A stretch of DNA of 64,000 bases, taken from positions 1,302,001-1,366,000 of the forward strand of contig FJUW01000001.1 of the NCBI GenBank assembly GCA_900074885.1, read 5' to 3'. Below, one piece after another: positions 11,916 through 22,015 of this stretch. Below the pieces are notes generated by a model. That model did not search any database, was not told where the DNA came from, and was given only the letters and a program-made list of their open reading frames with translations. Every line of letters begins with the position of its first letter. The stretch's first letter is position 1. Source of the DNA: Rhynchosporium graminicola. Taxonomy: Eukaryota; Ascomycota; Leotiomycetes; Helotiales; Ploettnerulaceae. The position numbers and the translations under genes are program-made.

Positions 11916-13860
11916 ATGGCCAAAGGGTCAAGGCGTCAGTATCAGTCGAATGATTCCGAGCCAGGTCAACGTAAGTCCTGATTTTCTCACACACCCTCTA
12001 TAAATTCATCAAGTAATTTCATGAATTTGAAGTTGCACTGCACAAATGCTTCGGTAATTTGAACTCAAATTCATAAAGATATCAGAGGACATTACCACAG
12101 TGACATTTCAAAGTCATGCAAGTATTTGATGAATTTGCAATTGAAGCATTTGCTACGCTCGAGATGAATTTGCCCAGCCTCAGCAATACGTACAGTCTAC
12201 TAACGAATACGCAGAGAGCGGATTTGTTACCATCGAACATTACATGGCAGGCAAAGACCCTTACCGAGTAGCTCCAGCCGACGAGATGCCAGTACCATGG
12301 CCATTCGTCACGCATCCTAAAGGCGAAGAGTTGGGAAACATTGAGAACTCTATTCGAGGCGAATGCATGAACATCTGCCAGCAACACTCCATCACGGTTC
12401 GGAGCGTGAAAGTCGAGGTACTCTCGAGAAAGGATTACCCGAGCTTACCAGTCCCTATTCCATATCTCATCATCTACACCCTAGATACCAACCGCACTCG
12501 TTGGCAAGCTGCAGCAAACGATCTGCGCAATCTTGTCGCAAAGGACAGATTCCGATCCAGTAATGGAAACTTCATCAAAGTGGAAGTTCGAAACCCCGCA
12601 AGAATGTATGCCGATTTCACGACCTGTTTACCAGTAGACCAAGAATTGCAACGGTATCTGGATGAAGTTGAGCCAAGAATCTACGCTCTGGTCTTAGAGA
12701 CGCTGCCCTCAAGTTGGACCATGGTTTGTTCCCATATGCGAGGACCACGCTCCACACAAAGCCTCACCCCACCACGCCCAACAATTCTCGTCTACGTCAA
12801 GCCAGAGACCGTACACTCCTTCGACAGTACAGAGGAGAAGTACAGAGAGGCACTGACCTACCAGAACTTTCCCAATATAGTGATGAACATCGAGATTCTT
12901 GCTGGGTTTGTTACGAAAACGCCGTGCCGCATGCCATACGAAGCAAAGCATCTCTTCGGTCTCAACACAACTCGGCCATACAATGGCGTGTCGATCTCAG
13001 CGGCAAATCTCGACGACGAGAGCGGAACTCTCGGCGGCTGGATTCGCCTCACAAGCAATGCCAATCCGAATCAAGTCACAGACTACATGTTGACATGCTA
13101 TCATGTTGTTGCGGCGGCTGACCCAGAGAACGAGGACGATAATAATGAGAGAGGCATTGGCTTTTTTGGCTCTCAACACCTTCCTCACATCGATGTTGTG
13201 TGGCCATCAGTTCAGGACGAGGTTTTCACTCGATCTGAGGCCAATCGAAAAATCCGTGAAGGGTCGGCCGATGCTAACATTCGGCAATCTTTAGCACTGC
13301 TGAACCAAATCAATGGTGCTGGCAGAATCGTCGGAAAAGTCCGTTACGCGTCTGGCTTTGCTAAGCGAAGTCCTACCAATGGTTACCTTGACTGGGCACT
13401 TATCCCTTCACCAGGTACAAGCCAACCAAACCGACCTCCCCAAGAAATCTATGACAGACAAAACCTAGCCTTTGGAAGCATTTACCGTCCGACGGCAAAC
13501 GACTACATTCGCAGAATCGCCCCTGAGCCACAAGTAAATGATTGGGTGGTCAGATCTGGGAGAACATCGGCGAACCATGGAATCGTGGAGCAGAGATACT
13601 CCTACATCGTCTGGGAGGACGATGAAACCCGGAAGCCGTCTTATGAGATGGAGATTGTGTCGCACCATGGGGATCCAGATTTCTGTCATGCCGGTGATTC
13701 GGGCTCGTGGGTTGTCAATCACAAGTATGAGCTGGTGGGCATGCTCATTGGTCAAACCGGCATGAATTCCGGGAACAACGGGATTGTGACCCCAGTCAGA
13801 GATCTGTTTGCAGATATCGAGGCTCGCACTAACTGCACGGTATCTTTGCCTTTGCCCTGA
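11916..13860 (+). CDS. Fungal trypsin-like (PA clan) serine peptidase with duplicated N-terminal region
   Basis: Two exons, 11916-11970 and 12215-13860, give 566 aa. The intron starts GTAAGT and ends with a perfect TACTAAC branch point 8 nt before GCAG, and both ends are phase 1. The C-terminal half (about residues 270-560) has the chymotrypsin-fold triad: His315 in 'YMLTCYHVV', Asp411 in 'YLDWALI', Ser514 in 'CHAGDSGSW'. An active endopeptidase is therefore likely. The N-terminal half (about 45-260) looks like two copies of one unit, each with a 'P-x-x-[IL]-x-Y' strand followed by a helix and a '[IV]-x-[VI]-E-[VI]' strand. No signal peptide or membrane segment is visible, so it is probably intracellular. 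Two decayed relatives sit nearby on the minus strand. Fold and triad are well supported; substrate and role are unknown. Confidence 0.85.
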
Positions 13861-13880
13861 ATCTAGCAATCCTCATGTAT

Positions 13881-14452
13881 TCAGTACACCTTTTGCTTTT
13901 CTCCATGCCTTTCCTGCGAAATTATCTGCCCGCAGAGACTCAGCATCGCAAATTTTCCCTGCAGCCTATCTTCGAGCACTTCTTTGATGATCCGAGGCTC
14001 CACTACATCGATGTAAGCGTGCAGTTCCGGATCTCGCGGGGAAACGGTCACGTAATTAAGGTACATTTTCGACGGGTTGCGGAGTTCTACTGAGAGGGTA
14101 TTGCCATTGCTTAGTAGGAACCAGGAATCCTTTGATACGAGATCGTGGAATTCGATCGCTGCGGCTTTCCAGGAAGAGGTTTTTTGTTCGGAAGTCGAGA
14201 TCATGAGTGTGGGGGACACAATCCGTGGCCACTGGTCTTTGCGGTGGAGGGCTTCGATGGTGACGCTGTCGATCGATATGGAATGTCGCGAGCAGATTCC
14301 GTGACATGGTTTTTGGATGGCGAGTTCGAGTTGAGATAGTTCTGGGGAGATGGTTTCGTCTTTTATGAAAGGCCAGGGGATGGGGATTGTGTCTTGGGGC
14401 GAGACACGGTAGGGGTCTTTATTTGCTAGGTGTTGCTCGATTGTTAGGGATT
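13881..14452 (-). pseudogene. Truncated paralog of the serine peptidase (N-terminal half only)
   Basis: On the minus strand an open frame from about 14,440 down to the stop at 13,881 matches the N-terminal region of the peptidase at 11,916-13,860 nearly end to end: 'NKDPYRVSPQDTIPIPWPF' against 'GKDPYRVAPADEMPVPWPF', and later 'HAYIDVVEPRI' against 'QRYLDEVEPRI'. Just upstream (14,450-14,470) a CTACTAAC...CACAG acceptor is at the same codon phase as the intact gene's intron, so the intron is shared. A possible first exon starts with ATG at 14,652 ('MARG', compare 'MAKG'), but I could not find a phase-matching donor. The peptidase domain is missing: the frame stops soon after the VEPRI region. 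The two genes meet tail to tail about 20 bp apart. Confidence 0.75.
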
Positions 14453-15347
14453 GGGGAGCTGTGGGTTGTTAGTAGCTTGACAGATGGATAAGCCATACGT
14501 CGAAGCGATACCAGCTTTCTTGATATTGAGGCTGGGTATTCTTGAGATTCGTCGTATCCATCAGGCAGGCTAGGTGGTGGAAAATTGAAGACCGACCTTG
14601 GCATGGAATTGGATGGCGATGCACAATACGGACGTGTCGTTCCTCGCGCCATGTTGCGAGTCCTTCTGCGGCGTGGTATATAGAAACATTCGAGATATGA
14701 GAGGAGTTTCCGAGCACAGAAGAAATATTTTCAGGCAGTTCGCGTCTGTGGAGGTATAGAGAGGATTAGATAGACAGGACCTGTGAATTCACCGCGTAGA
14801 AAATAGTCAAACATTGGCAAGTGCGTGACTCATATATGTCACTAATATTGTCAATTTTGAGTCACTCGTTCCTCGGTTACGATGTAAGGCTGATCGTGGC
14901 TACATAGTACGCTCAAGTGCGGTATTTTGGTTGTAGCTTACTCACTAGGATAGAGCTACTTGGAAAACCAACATCGCAGAATAGGGCTAGGTAAATCCTT
15001 CCCTGGGAAGTAAAAGCTATCGTCTAGATAGTTACTGATGAAAGTGGTCCAAAATGAATCATCAGTTAAAGTAAGGCTCCAGGTGACAATTAGCGATCTT
15101 TTATCAAATTTAAGAAAGTTCTCATCGTTATCTTGAGTTACCGGGTTTTCGTCTTACCTTGATGATGAAGTCAAGGAGTAAAGTATCCGATCTTTATCTT
15201 GTAACTTTGAAGTTTCATCTGCCCAGCTTAAGAGTCAGGGTCTTGCAGATATGAATAAGGTGCTAGAATGTAATGGGCACGTGATAGTCGGTTGTATATC
15301 TACGGTGTTAGGTGTGTTCAGCGTGCGCTGAATATTGTGATCTTTTG
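14453..15347. other. Intergenic, no gene seen
   Basis: After the possible first exon of the truncated paralog (to 14,652) nothing coding is seen. A GTGACTCATATATGTCAC near-palindrome lies at about 14,825-14,842 with GAGTCAC again 26 bp further on. Composition is ordinary. Confidence 0.5.
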
Positions 15348-15419
15348 GTCCAGATGGCGTAGTTGGTGTGAGCCTAACCTCAACCCCGTTACATAGAACC
15401 TCGATTCAAAACATTAATC
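15348..15419 (+). other. tRNA-like relic (A box plus near B box, no fold)
   Basis: TGGCGTAGTTGG at 15355-15366 is a perfect match to the Pol III A-box consensus TRGCNNAGYNGG, and CTCGATTC at 15400-15407 is one mismatch from the B-box core at the correct 44-nt spacing. The implied acceptor (GTCCAGA) and T stems do not pair, so this is not a working tRNA. It may be a decayed tRNA or tRNA-derived repeat, or a chance match. Confidence 0.3.
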
Positions 15420-15718
15420 ATCGTCAAGCGAAGGCAGCGCCCATTGGAAAACTCTGTGCTATTAGCTCCTGATTTAAAGCTAGAGTAAAGGTTCTGCGAA
15501 CTTGTGTAACTGATGGAGAAGCAAGTATAGGGTAACTAGTGAAGCTCCCATTAACTTTTTCTTCTTTGATTTCTCATTCCAAGATAGCCTGGAAATATCT
15601 TCGTGGCGAAGAGCCAAAACTCACATACCCTTTGATAGTTTGACTTTCTTTTCTTGCGGTTATAATAGACTTGAAGTAAACAAAATAGTAGGATGCGGCA
15701 TGGGTTCTGGGATTTTCC

Positions 15719-15775
15719 AAAAAAAAAAAAAAAAACCGCCTATAGAGGGTCATAGAGCTCTATAGGTGGGTTTTA
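15719..15775. repeat. Poly-A run and 16-bp imperfect inverted repeat
   Basis: A run of about 18 A merges into the left arm AAAACCGCCTATAGAG (15733-15748). A 10-nt loop separates it from the right arm CTCTATAGGTGGGTTTT (15759-15775), which is its near-perfect reverse complement. It would form a strong cruciform or hairpin and may be a decayed terminal-inverted-repeat element. Confidence 0.6.
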
Positions 15776-15801
15776 TGAGAAATGTAACACCCTTATGAAG
15801 C

Positions 15802-15909
15802 ATCTTTTATATCTTTTATATCTTTTATATCTTTTATACCTTTAATATCTTTTATATCTTTTATATCTTTTATACCTTTAATATCTTTTATATCTTTTAT
15901 ATCTTTTAT
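15802..15909. repeat. 9-bp minisatellite with higher-order 36-bp pattern
   Basis: Twelve perfect-length 9-bp units: ATCTTTTAT four times, ACCTTTAAT, ATCTTTTAT three times, ACCTTTAAT, ATCTTTTAT three times. The variant unit recurs every 36 bp, so the array has grown by duplicating a four-unit block. Confidence 0.95.
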
Positions 15910-16247
15910 AATAATACTACCAGTTACCCTATATCCCTAGTTATCCCTGTTTATTTAAAGTATTAATATGAAATACACGAAAACTATGCGAATTATGAGA
16001 ACTACAAAACCTATGGGTTTTTGCTATACTTATAACCCATGGGTAGGGTACCTCTTACGAAATAGCTCGCTTGCCCCTTCTGAAACAGCCCTCGCTGACC
16101 CCCACTTTATGCACGGGTGATCCAGCTGACTTGGAATTGCTGACAACGTGCCAGTACAAGACTTCGAGTTACACAACTCTCCTATGTATGTCTCCTTTGT
16201 ATCTATTTCATCCCTCAAATACTTGACAATTCGTTCGATAGAGAACG
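15910..16247. other. Promoter region of the ureohydrolase gene
   Basis: No ORF of note. Contains an inverted pair AACCTATGGGTTT (about 16,009) and AACCCATGGGTAGGG (about 16,036) and otherwise ordinary sequence leading to the ATG at 16,248. Confidence 0.4.
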
Positions 16248-17653
16248 ATGATGCGGTCAATTCTCACCGCAATCGCACTCAGCTTCGTCACGACATCTGC
16301 ATCAGCATCACAGCAAAAGCCTCTCAACAGCGTCGAAATATCCAACTTCATTCAATCCTCTATCTATGGACGAAATCTGGAGATTTCATCTCTCCCCGAG
16401 CCAGTCACTTTACCGCCATCATTTCAATACCGAGAGCAGGACGATAACTTGTTCGGAGGAATCAACACATTCAGCCATGTCCCGTTCACAGAATGCACGA
16501 ACCCCGAGAACAGCGGAACGTTCGACATTGGAATCGTCGGGCATCCGTTTGATCTGGGTGTTTCTTATCGACCAGGAGCACGTTTTGGACCAAATGGCGC
16601 CAGGCAAGGGGCAAGGAGGTTCTCTCCTGCTGCAAGTTATGAGTATGTCACGTGAACCCACTTATCAGTGAAGAGAGAGATGGAAGGCAAATGCTGACGG
16701 TTTTTGAAAGTATGGATCACCCAGGCATCAATCCATTCAGGAATTGGGCAACTGTCACTGATTGCGGCGATATATCAAACACGCCTTTCGATAAACTAGT
16801 GGCTATACATGAACTCGAGAAAGGGATGAAGGCGATCAATAACCAGATACCGAAAAACGAATCTGCCGCCGATGCTGTGAGATTGATCACTATTGGGGGT
16901 GACCACACCATCAGTGAAAATCCGCTCCTCTTCAACGTCCGTGACTCTACTGACTACGGTATCCAGCTTTACCCATCCTCAGAGCTCTCCACTCAACATG
17001 GGGTCGCGTCGCCGTACTTCATTTCGACAGCCATCTCGATACATGGGACCCAAAGCAACTCGGTGGTGGCCTAACTAAACAATCTGAAGTGAATCACGGT
17101 ACCATGCTGCATATTGCTCACGAAGAAGGCCTTCTATCTAACAATAGTAATATGCATCTTGGCTCCCGCTGTATGCTGTTTGATGCGCACTATGATTTGA
17201 ATAATGACTTGAGATGTGGGTTCAGCTATATCCGCGCGCGTGAGCTCGATACCCTCGGTGTTGATAAAATTGTCAAGAAAATTGTAGAGAGAGTCGGTGA
17301 TGAATTGGTGTATTTGAGTGTGGATATCGATGTTTTGGATCCCGCGTTTGCTCCTGCAACAGGGACTATTGAGCCGGGTGGATGGACGACAAGAGAGGTA
17401 AGCTCCGAATATACGATGATTACCAGATAACCCTCATTTCATAGTGAATTGAAATTGACTGACGTTGAGACAGCTATTAGCAATTATCGATGGCCTCTCC
17501 AATGCAGGATTGAAAATCATTGGCGCTGATGTCGTGGAATATACACCCATTTACGATAATGCCGCCGAGTCGACGGGGATTATGGTTGGCCAAATCATTT
17601 TTGAGATTCTGCATTGGATGGTTCGAGTTCCAGTCAAGAAGCCAAAATTATAG
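16248..17653 (+). CDS. Secreted ureohydrolase (agmatinase/arginase family)
   Basis: Four exons (16248-16642, 16711-16913, 16967-17397, 17474-17653) give 402 aa; every junction keeps phase. Residues 1-20 ('MMRSILTAIALSFVTTSASA') look like a signal peptide. The manganese ligands of the family are all present: His in 'GGDHT' (about 197), Asp220, His222 and Asp224 in 'HFDSHLD', Asp319 and Asp321 in 'VDIDVLDP'. Text such as 'GINPFRNWATVTDCGDI' is typical of fungal agmatinase-like proteins. The enzyme should hydrolyse a guanidino substrate (agmatine or relative) to an amine and urea, here probably outside the cell or in the secretory route. Classical arginase specificity is less likely. Substrate is inferred from family only. 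Confidence 0.9.
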
Positions 17654-18664
17654 GCGGCGCGTTCTGCAGATCCGCTGATGGTTTACGATCACGGATTATC
17701 AATTGCATATTTGAAAATTTGCAGATTCTTGAACTTAATAGGTGCTATACTCCGGGCATGTCGAAAGTCCCAGACACAATGAACACGATTCGACAGCAGG
17801 AATTCGTCAGATGATCAAAGCAAAGAGTGCTAAATCTTCTGTGTATTCTAAGAAATCGCTATTTCAAAAGAAACCACTCATTGCTTAGCCACATGAGATT
17901 TAATCTGCAACCTCGGACTTTTCGAATGCACATTTATCTTCTCGCACAGTACCTGAATCGTATTTGTCCCCAAGCGTCGGTGTTTGCTGATCTCCCTAGG
18001 CTCCTGAATGTCACTTATTGTCATTCCAATAGATCTAAAATGCGGCGAATGACTGTATAAGGTATGGTGGAAGGATCGGCGGAGAATTGCACTGGCTAAT
18101 TCTTAGAGTGCGGGGTATAAGTAGAAGCCGAGGCGAATTGAATCACGATCTAAGTTTATGAATGGCATTTGACAGGTCTTGCGCAAATCTGGCACTCGAT
18201 AACTCCGTGATTGAGAACTCGAAACTTCATTTGGAATGTTGTTTCGAGACCGCGTGTGAGAAAAATAATGAGCTGAATTCTGTCACCACGAGCAGGGGCG
18301 ATGATGTACACTAGTGCTCGGAGTCGAAGCGACTTCATGAAGTCTCGTGATGGTGCAATTTCCAGATCAGATATATTGCCATCGGTGTACAGAAAATACT
18401 GGTAGCTCTGGCAAGCATCGGCATTTTGCTTTTTTTCTCTGTCGATCTGACCTCGATCTGGCAGGTGGACAAAAGCCATGCCGGTGGACAAAAGCCATGC
18501 CGGTGGACAAAAGCCATAGAGCGACATGTCAAATAAGTCGAGCTCAAGATGCTATGGGAGTGTTGATATAAGAGGAATCCAATGTCTCCTTCAACATGTC
18601 GGCGATATCCAGGTCGTCTCTTGATAACCTCTTGTTCACGGTTTAGCGATTGACAACCACCACT
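17654..18664. other. Intergenic / promoter of the carboxylesterase gene
   Basis: No convincing gene. The ORF at 18156-18527 on the minus strand is largely made by the 19-bp tandem repeat listed separately. Confidence 0.5.
18462..18519 (+). repeat. Three tandem copies of a 19-bp unit
   Basis: The unit CCGGTGGACAAAAGCCATG is present three times head to tail (first copy begins CAGG, last ends CATAG), about 150-200 bp upstream of the esterase start codon. Confidence 0.9.
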
Positions 18665-20359
18665 ATGCTGTCTCTCATCAGCCTGGCAACATGCCTCCTT
18701 CCTCTCGCTTTCGCAGCACCAGCAAATGAGAAAAGACTACTAGCTCCTATCGTTCAGCTTGAGTCCGCAAAAGTGGTCGGATCCAGTTTCTTCGGAATTG
18801 ACTCCTTCAAAGGCATTCCATACGCTCAGCCGCCTGTTGGACAACTTCGCCTCAAGCCTCCTCAACCACTTTCCAAAAACCTAGGCACGATCTTCGCAAC
18901 TGGTATTCCTAAAGCCTGTCCTCAATTCCTTACCTCGACAAACTCGGCCAATGTTCCAATTGATATCGTAACTGAATTGTCAAATACCGGCGCCTTTCAA
19001 GCTCTTTCCAATGCAGGCGAGGATTGCTTGACAGTCAATGTCCAGAGACCATCTTCCGCAAAGGCAGGCTCGAAATTGCCAGTAGTATTTTGGATGTACG
19101 GGGGTGCTTTCGAATTTGGATCAACCCAGACATACGATGCTAGTGAATTTATCAGCACTTCTGTAGCGCAGAAGAAGGATGTCATCTACGTCTCTGTTAA
19201 CTACCGGGTTGGAGGCTTTGGGTGGCTTGGAGGCAAACAAATCAAAAAGGACGGCTCTTCGAATTTAGGATTCTTAGATCAACGCGCTGGATTACAGTGG
19301 GTTGCAGACAACATCGCGCAGTTCGGAGGAGACCCAGACAAAGTCACAATATGGGGAGAATCCGCTGGCAGTATCTCAGTCTTTGGTCAAATGGCTCTCT
19401 ACGGCGGTGACTATACGTACAAAGGAAAGCCACTATTCCGAGCCGCTATCATGGACTCCGGTAGTATTACCCCTGCTGCTCCAATTGACAGTCCACGACC
19501 TCAAGGCATCTACGACGCCGTAGTCAAAGAGGCAGGATGTTCGGGATCAGCCGACACATTAGCCTGCCTCCGCAGCATCGACTACCTAACGTTCCTACGA
19601 GCTACAACATCCGTCCCAGGTACATTCGACTACCAGTCCGTTTCACTTTCTTACGTGCCACGACCGGATGGCAAAGTTTTGACCGCCTCACCCGAAGTTA
19701 TTGCCATGAACGGACAATTTGCACATGTACCGTTTATAATCGGCGACCAGGAGGATGAAGGCACCCTGTTCTCACAAGCGCAATCAAACCTCACTACAAC
19801 GGAAGAGCTGGTCAATTACCTCGCGGACGTTTTCTTTTATGAGCCAAGTCGCGCTACTGTCGAAGCTCTCGTGGCTACTTACCCGGATGATCCATCTGCA
19901 GGTTCGCCGTTTAATACCGGACTTCTGAACAACATCTATCCGCAATACAAGCGCGTAGCTGCTATCCTTGGAGACGCCGTATTTACCCTTACTCGTCGTG
20001 TGTTCCTCAGTGCTGCCAACAACGTCCATCCCAATGTTCCAAACTGGTCATATCTCTCCTCATACTTCTACGGCACGCCTATCCTTGGTACTTTCCACGC
20101 CTCGGATATCTTGACTACCTATGGTATCACCCCTGGTGTACCGTCCAGCTCCATCCAGGCATACTATATCTCTTTCATCAATACCTTGGATCCGAATCAA
20201 GGAACCTCTGCTCTCCTGCCAAAATGGCCGCTGTGGAAGAATGATCAGCAGTTGTTGCATTTTAAGACGTTGAGCAATGGCTTTTTGAAGGATGATTTCA
20301 GGCAAGCGAGTTACAATGTTCTTAATGCCGGTGCTGGTGCTGAAGTACTGAGGGTCTAG
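18665..20359 (+). CDS. Secreted type-B carboxylesterase/lipase
   Basis: A single-exon gene of 564 aa in the alpha/beta-hydrolase esterase-lipase (COesterase) family, normal length. Residues 1-18 ('[18 protein letters not shown]') are a signal peptide. The frame is open a few codons upstream without another ATG, so the start is 18,665. The oxyanion-loop text '[10 protein letters not shown]', nucleophile elbow 'GESAG' (Ser about 233), acid Glu about 365 in 'EDEGT' and His about 478 in 'FHASD' form the expected triad. 'GEDCLTVNV' is the family's N-terminal signature and carries a conserved Cys. It should hydrolyse carboxylic esters or lipids outside the cell; substrate cannot be told. Divergent spacing gives it its own promoter with a 19-bp triple repeat. 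Confidence 0.93.
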   Translation: MLSLISLATCLLPLAFAAPANEKRLLAPIVQLESAKVVGSSFFGIDSFKGIPYAQPPVGQLRLKPPQPLSKNLGTIFATGIPKACPQFLTSTNSANVPIDIVTELSNTGAFQALSNAGEDCLTVNVQRPSSAKAGSKLPVVFWMYGGAFEFGSTQTYDASEFISTSVAQKKDVIYVSVNYRVGGFGWLGGKQIKKDGSSNLGFLDQRAGLQWVADNIAQFGGDPDKVTIWGESAGSISVFGQMALYGGDYTYKGKPLFRAAIMDSGSITPAAPIDSPRPQGIYDAVVKEAGCSGSADTLACLRSIDYLTFLRATTSVPGTFDYQSVSLSYVPRPDGKVLTASPEVIAMNGQFAHVPFIIGDQEDEGTLFSQAQSNLTTTEELVNYLADVFFYEPSRATVEALVATYPDDPSAGSPFNTGLLNNIYPQYKRVAAILGDAVFTLTRRVFLSAANNVHPNVPNWSYLSSYFYGTPILGTFHASDILTTYGITPGVPSSSIQAYYISFINTLDPNQGTSALLPKWPLWKNDQQLLHFKTLSNGFLKDDFRQASYNVLNAGAGAEVLRV

Positions 20360-20864
20360 GTGCGAGAGAAGAAAATAATACCCTTGATTTTGGAGCAGAC
20401 GGTTGGGCGTACAAATAGTTGCAAAAGACGACGTGTAATGAAATGCAAAATGTCGAATATTGAAAGTCTATGCTTGGCTTGTATGCCTACTATTATTTCT
20501 GGATCACTTCCAAAAAGATATGTACATCTGTATATTATCTCTTTGGGAGTATTAATGTGTGTGTCTAAATCTATTGTTGACTAATCTCGCCTACTCACGT
20601 GTGAACGAACGGAGTTCCTCGCTTCCTGCCCCTGAGAGTGGGGTTGATTGACCCCTCCTCCAACCTCACTTCACTTCCAGACAACATTGTCTGAAGAAGC
20701 GCGCCATACATCGACTCATGCTGCATATACACTCACCACACCCCTGTATCACGGACAGTCTTGAGTCTCCAATCTCTAATTCTCTTGTATTCATTCTCAT
20801 CTCGTAGTTCACTTCTTCGGCGCTCATCACGAGGTCCGAAACAGTTCTATCCGTTGTCACCAAC
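20360..20864. other. Intergenic, 3' UTR of esterase and promoter of cupin gene
   Basis: No gene seen. The 200 bp before 20,865 are pyrimidine-rich (CTCACCTCC, CTTCACTTCC), as is common upstream of fungal start codons. Confidence 0.5.
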
Positions 20865-21690
20865 ATGACGGATTCAGCAACAGCCACATCCCCACCCACA
20901 GATGAATGGAAGCATACGGGTGTCCGTGTTATAACAGCTGATAGCCTAGATTCAAATACTGCTCAGACACCCGGTAACGAGTCCCACCATTTTCTATCCA
21001 CCCTCGCTATATCTAGCTCATTACTTCTCCATGTTCCCTCAACTACCCTCAAGACCAAACTTCTATCTTCGAATTCGAATCGAAAAATCGTTAACACTTC
21101 AACCAGGCATGTCCCGCGCCGCAGCCATAAACTTCGCGCGAGTTGGCGCTCAAAAAATCTGGGCAGGCACGGTGACCATCGATGCAAACGCCAAAACCGG
21201 CGCACATCATCACGGCCATCTCGAGAGCGTGATCTACGTCCTCAAAGGTAAAGCGCGAATGCGATGGGGTGAGAAGTTGGAATTTACTGCTGAGGCTGGA
21301 CCGGGAAATTTCATTTTCGTGCCGCCATATGTGCCTCATCAGGAGATCAATGCCATGGAGGATGAGAAGCTGGAATGTGTTTTGATGCGGTGAGTTTGAT
21401 GGTCTCCTTTCGCAATGGCTGTTCCCATTTTTGGATGAGGAGGCTATGATACTTTAGGTAGATATCTAGACGCCGAGATGAGCGGGGGATGACGGGCGAA
21501 GATTGTAAAAGAAGGTGTGCTGATTGAACGCAGGAGCGATGGAGAGGCTATAGCTGTTAATTTACCGGATCTCAAGCCGGTAGAAACACCGAAAGGTGTC
21601 AAGTGGATGGATCCAACACATGCGAATTTGCCGGATCATGATGTTTCCCATGACCATACACATAGTCATGATCACTCTCATAGCCATTGA
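20865..21690 (+). CDS. Cupin-domain protein with His-rich C-terminal tail
   Basis: Three exons (20865-20973, 21107-21389, 21534-21690) give 182 aa. The splice phases fit and rebuild continuous text 'TPG-MSRAAAINFARVGA' and 'VLMR-SDGEAIAVNLP'. A cupin barrel occupies about residues 35-125, with motif 1 'GAHHHGHLESVIYVLKG' (two His and Glu as metal ligands) and motif 2 'GPGNFIFVPPYVPHQEIN'. Small cupins of this kind are metal-dependent isomerases, dioxygenases or binding proteins; the exact reaction cannot be named. The last 13 residues alternate His with Asp, Ser and Thr (seven His), which suggests a metal-binding tail. No signal peptide, so probably cytosolic. Confidence 0.88.
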
Positions 21691-22015
21691 ATATGATAAA
21701 AGGTACTACGAAGAATAGCTTGCTAGTAAACTTACGATCATTCATGCCATGTTGCTTTTCGGTCGCTTGCGGCTCGTTCTACGGTAAGCGCTCAGTTCTG
21801 TTGGGGCCTATTCAACTGGGCTGTGTGCGGTGAGGGCGTTAATACCAAGGCCAGACGGTCGTTTGGGGAACTTCGTCCGTCATGACCGGAAGCCTAACGA
21901 ATTTTGCCAATTACTCTACCGCTACCAGGGCGATCTATGTTGTCATGCTTCCCTTCCTTGAATTCTTTGAGCAGTGATAATATGGTTGAAATTTCTGGAC
22001 GACTGTTTCCTTTTG
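21691..22015. other. Intergenic, nothing recognisable
   Basis: Short spacer between the cupin gene and the decayed peptidase paralog. The lost C-terminal peptidase part of that paralog would be expected here on the minus strand, but no DWAL or GDSG motif is readable. Confidence 0.4.

Noticed and set aside
12082..12387. 101-codon minus-strand ORF
   Set aside because: Antisense to the serine peptidase intron and exon 2, with no motif; a shadow ORF.
13465..13869. 134-codon minus-strand ORF
   Set aside because: Antisense to the well-supported peptidase domain including its catalytic Ser region.
18156..18527. 123-codon minus-strand ORF
   Set aside because: Its N-terminus is simply the translated 19-bp tandem repeat and the rest has no motif.
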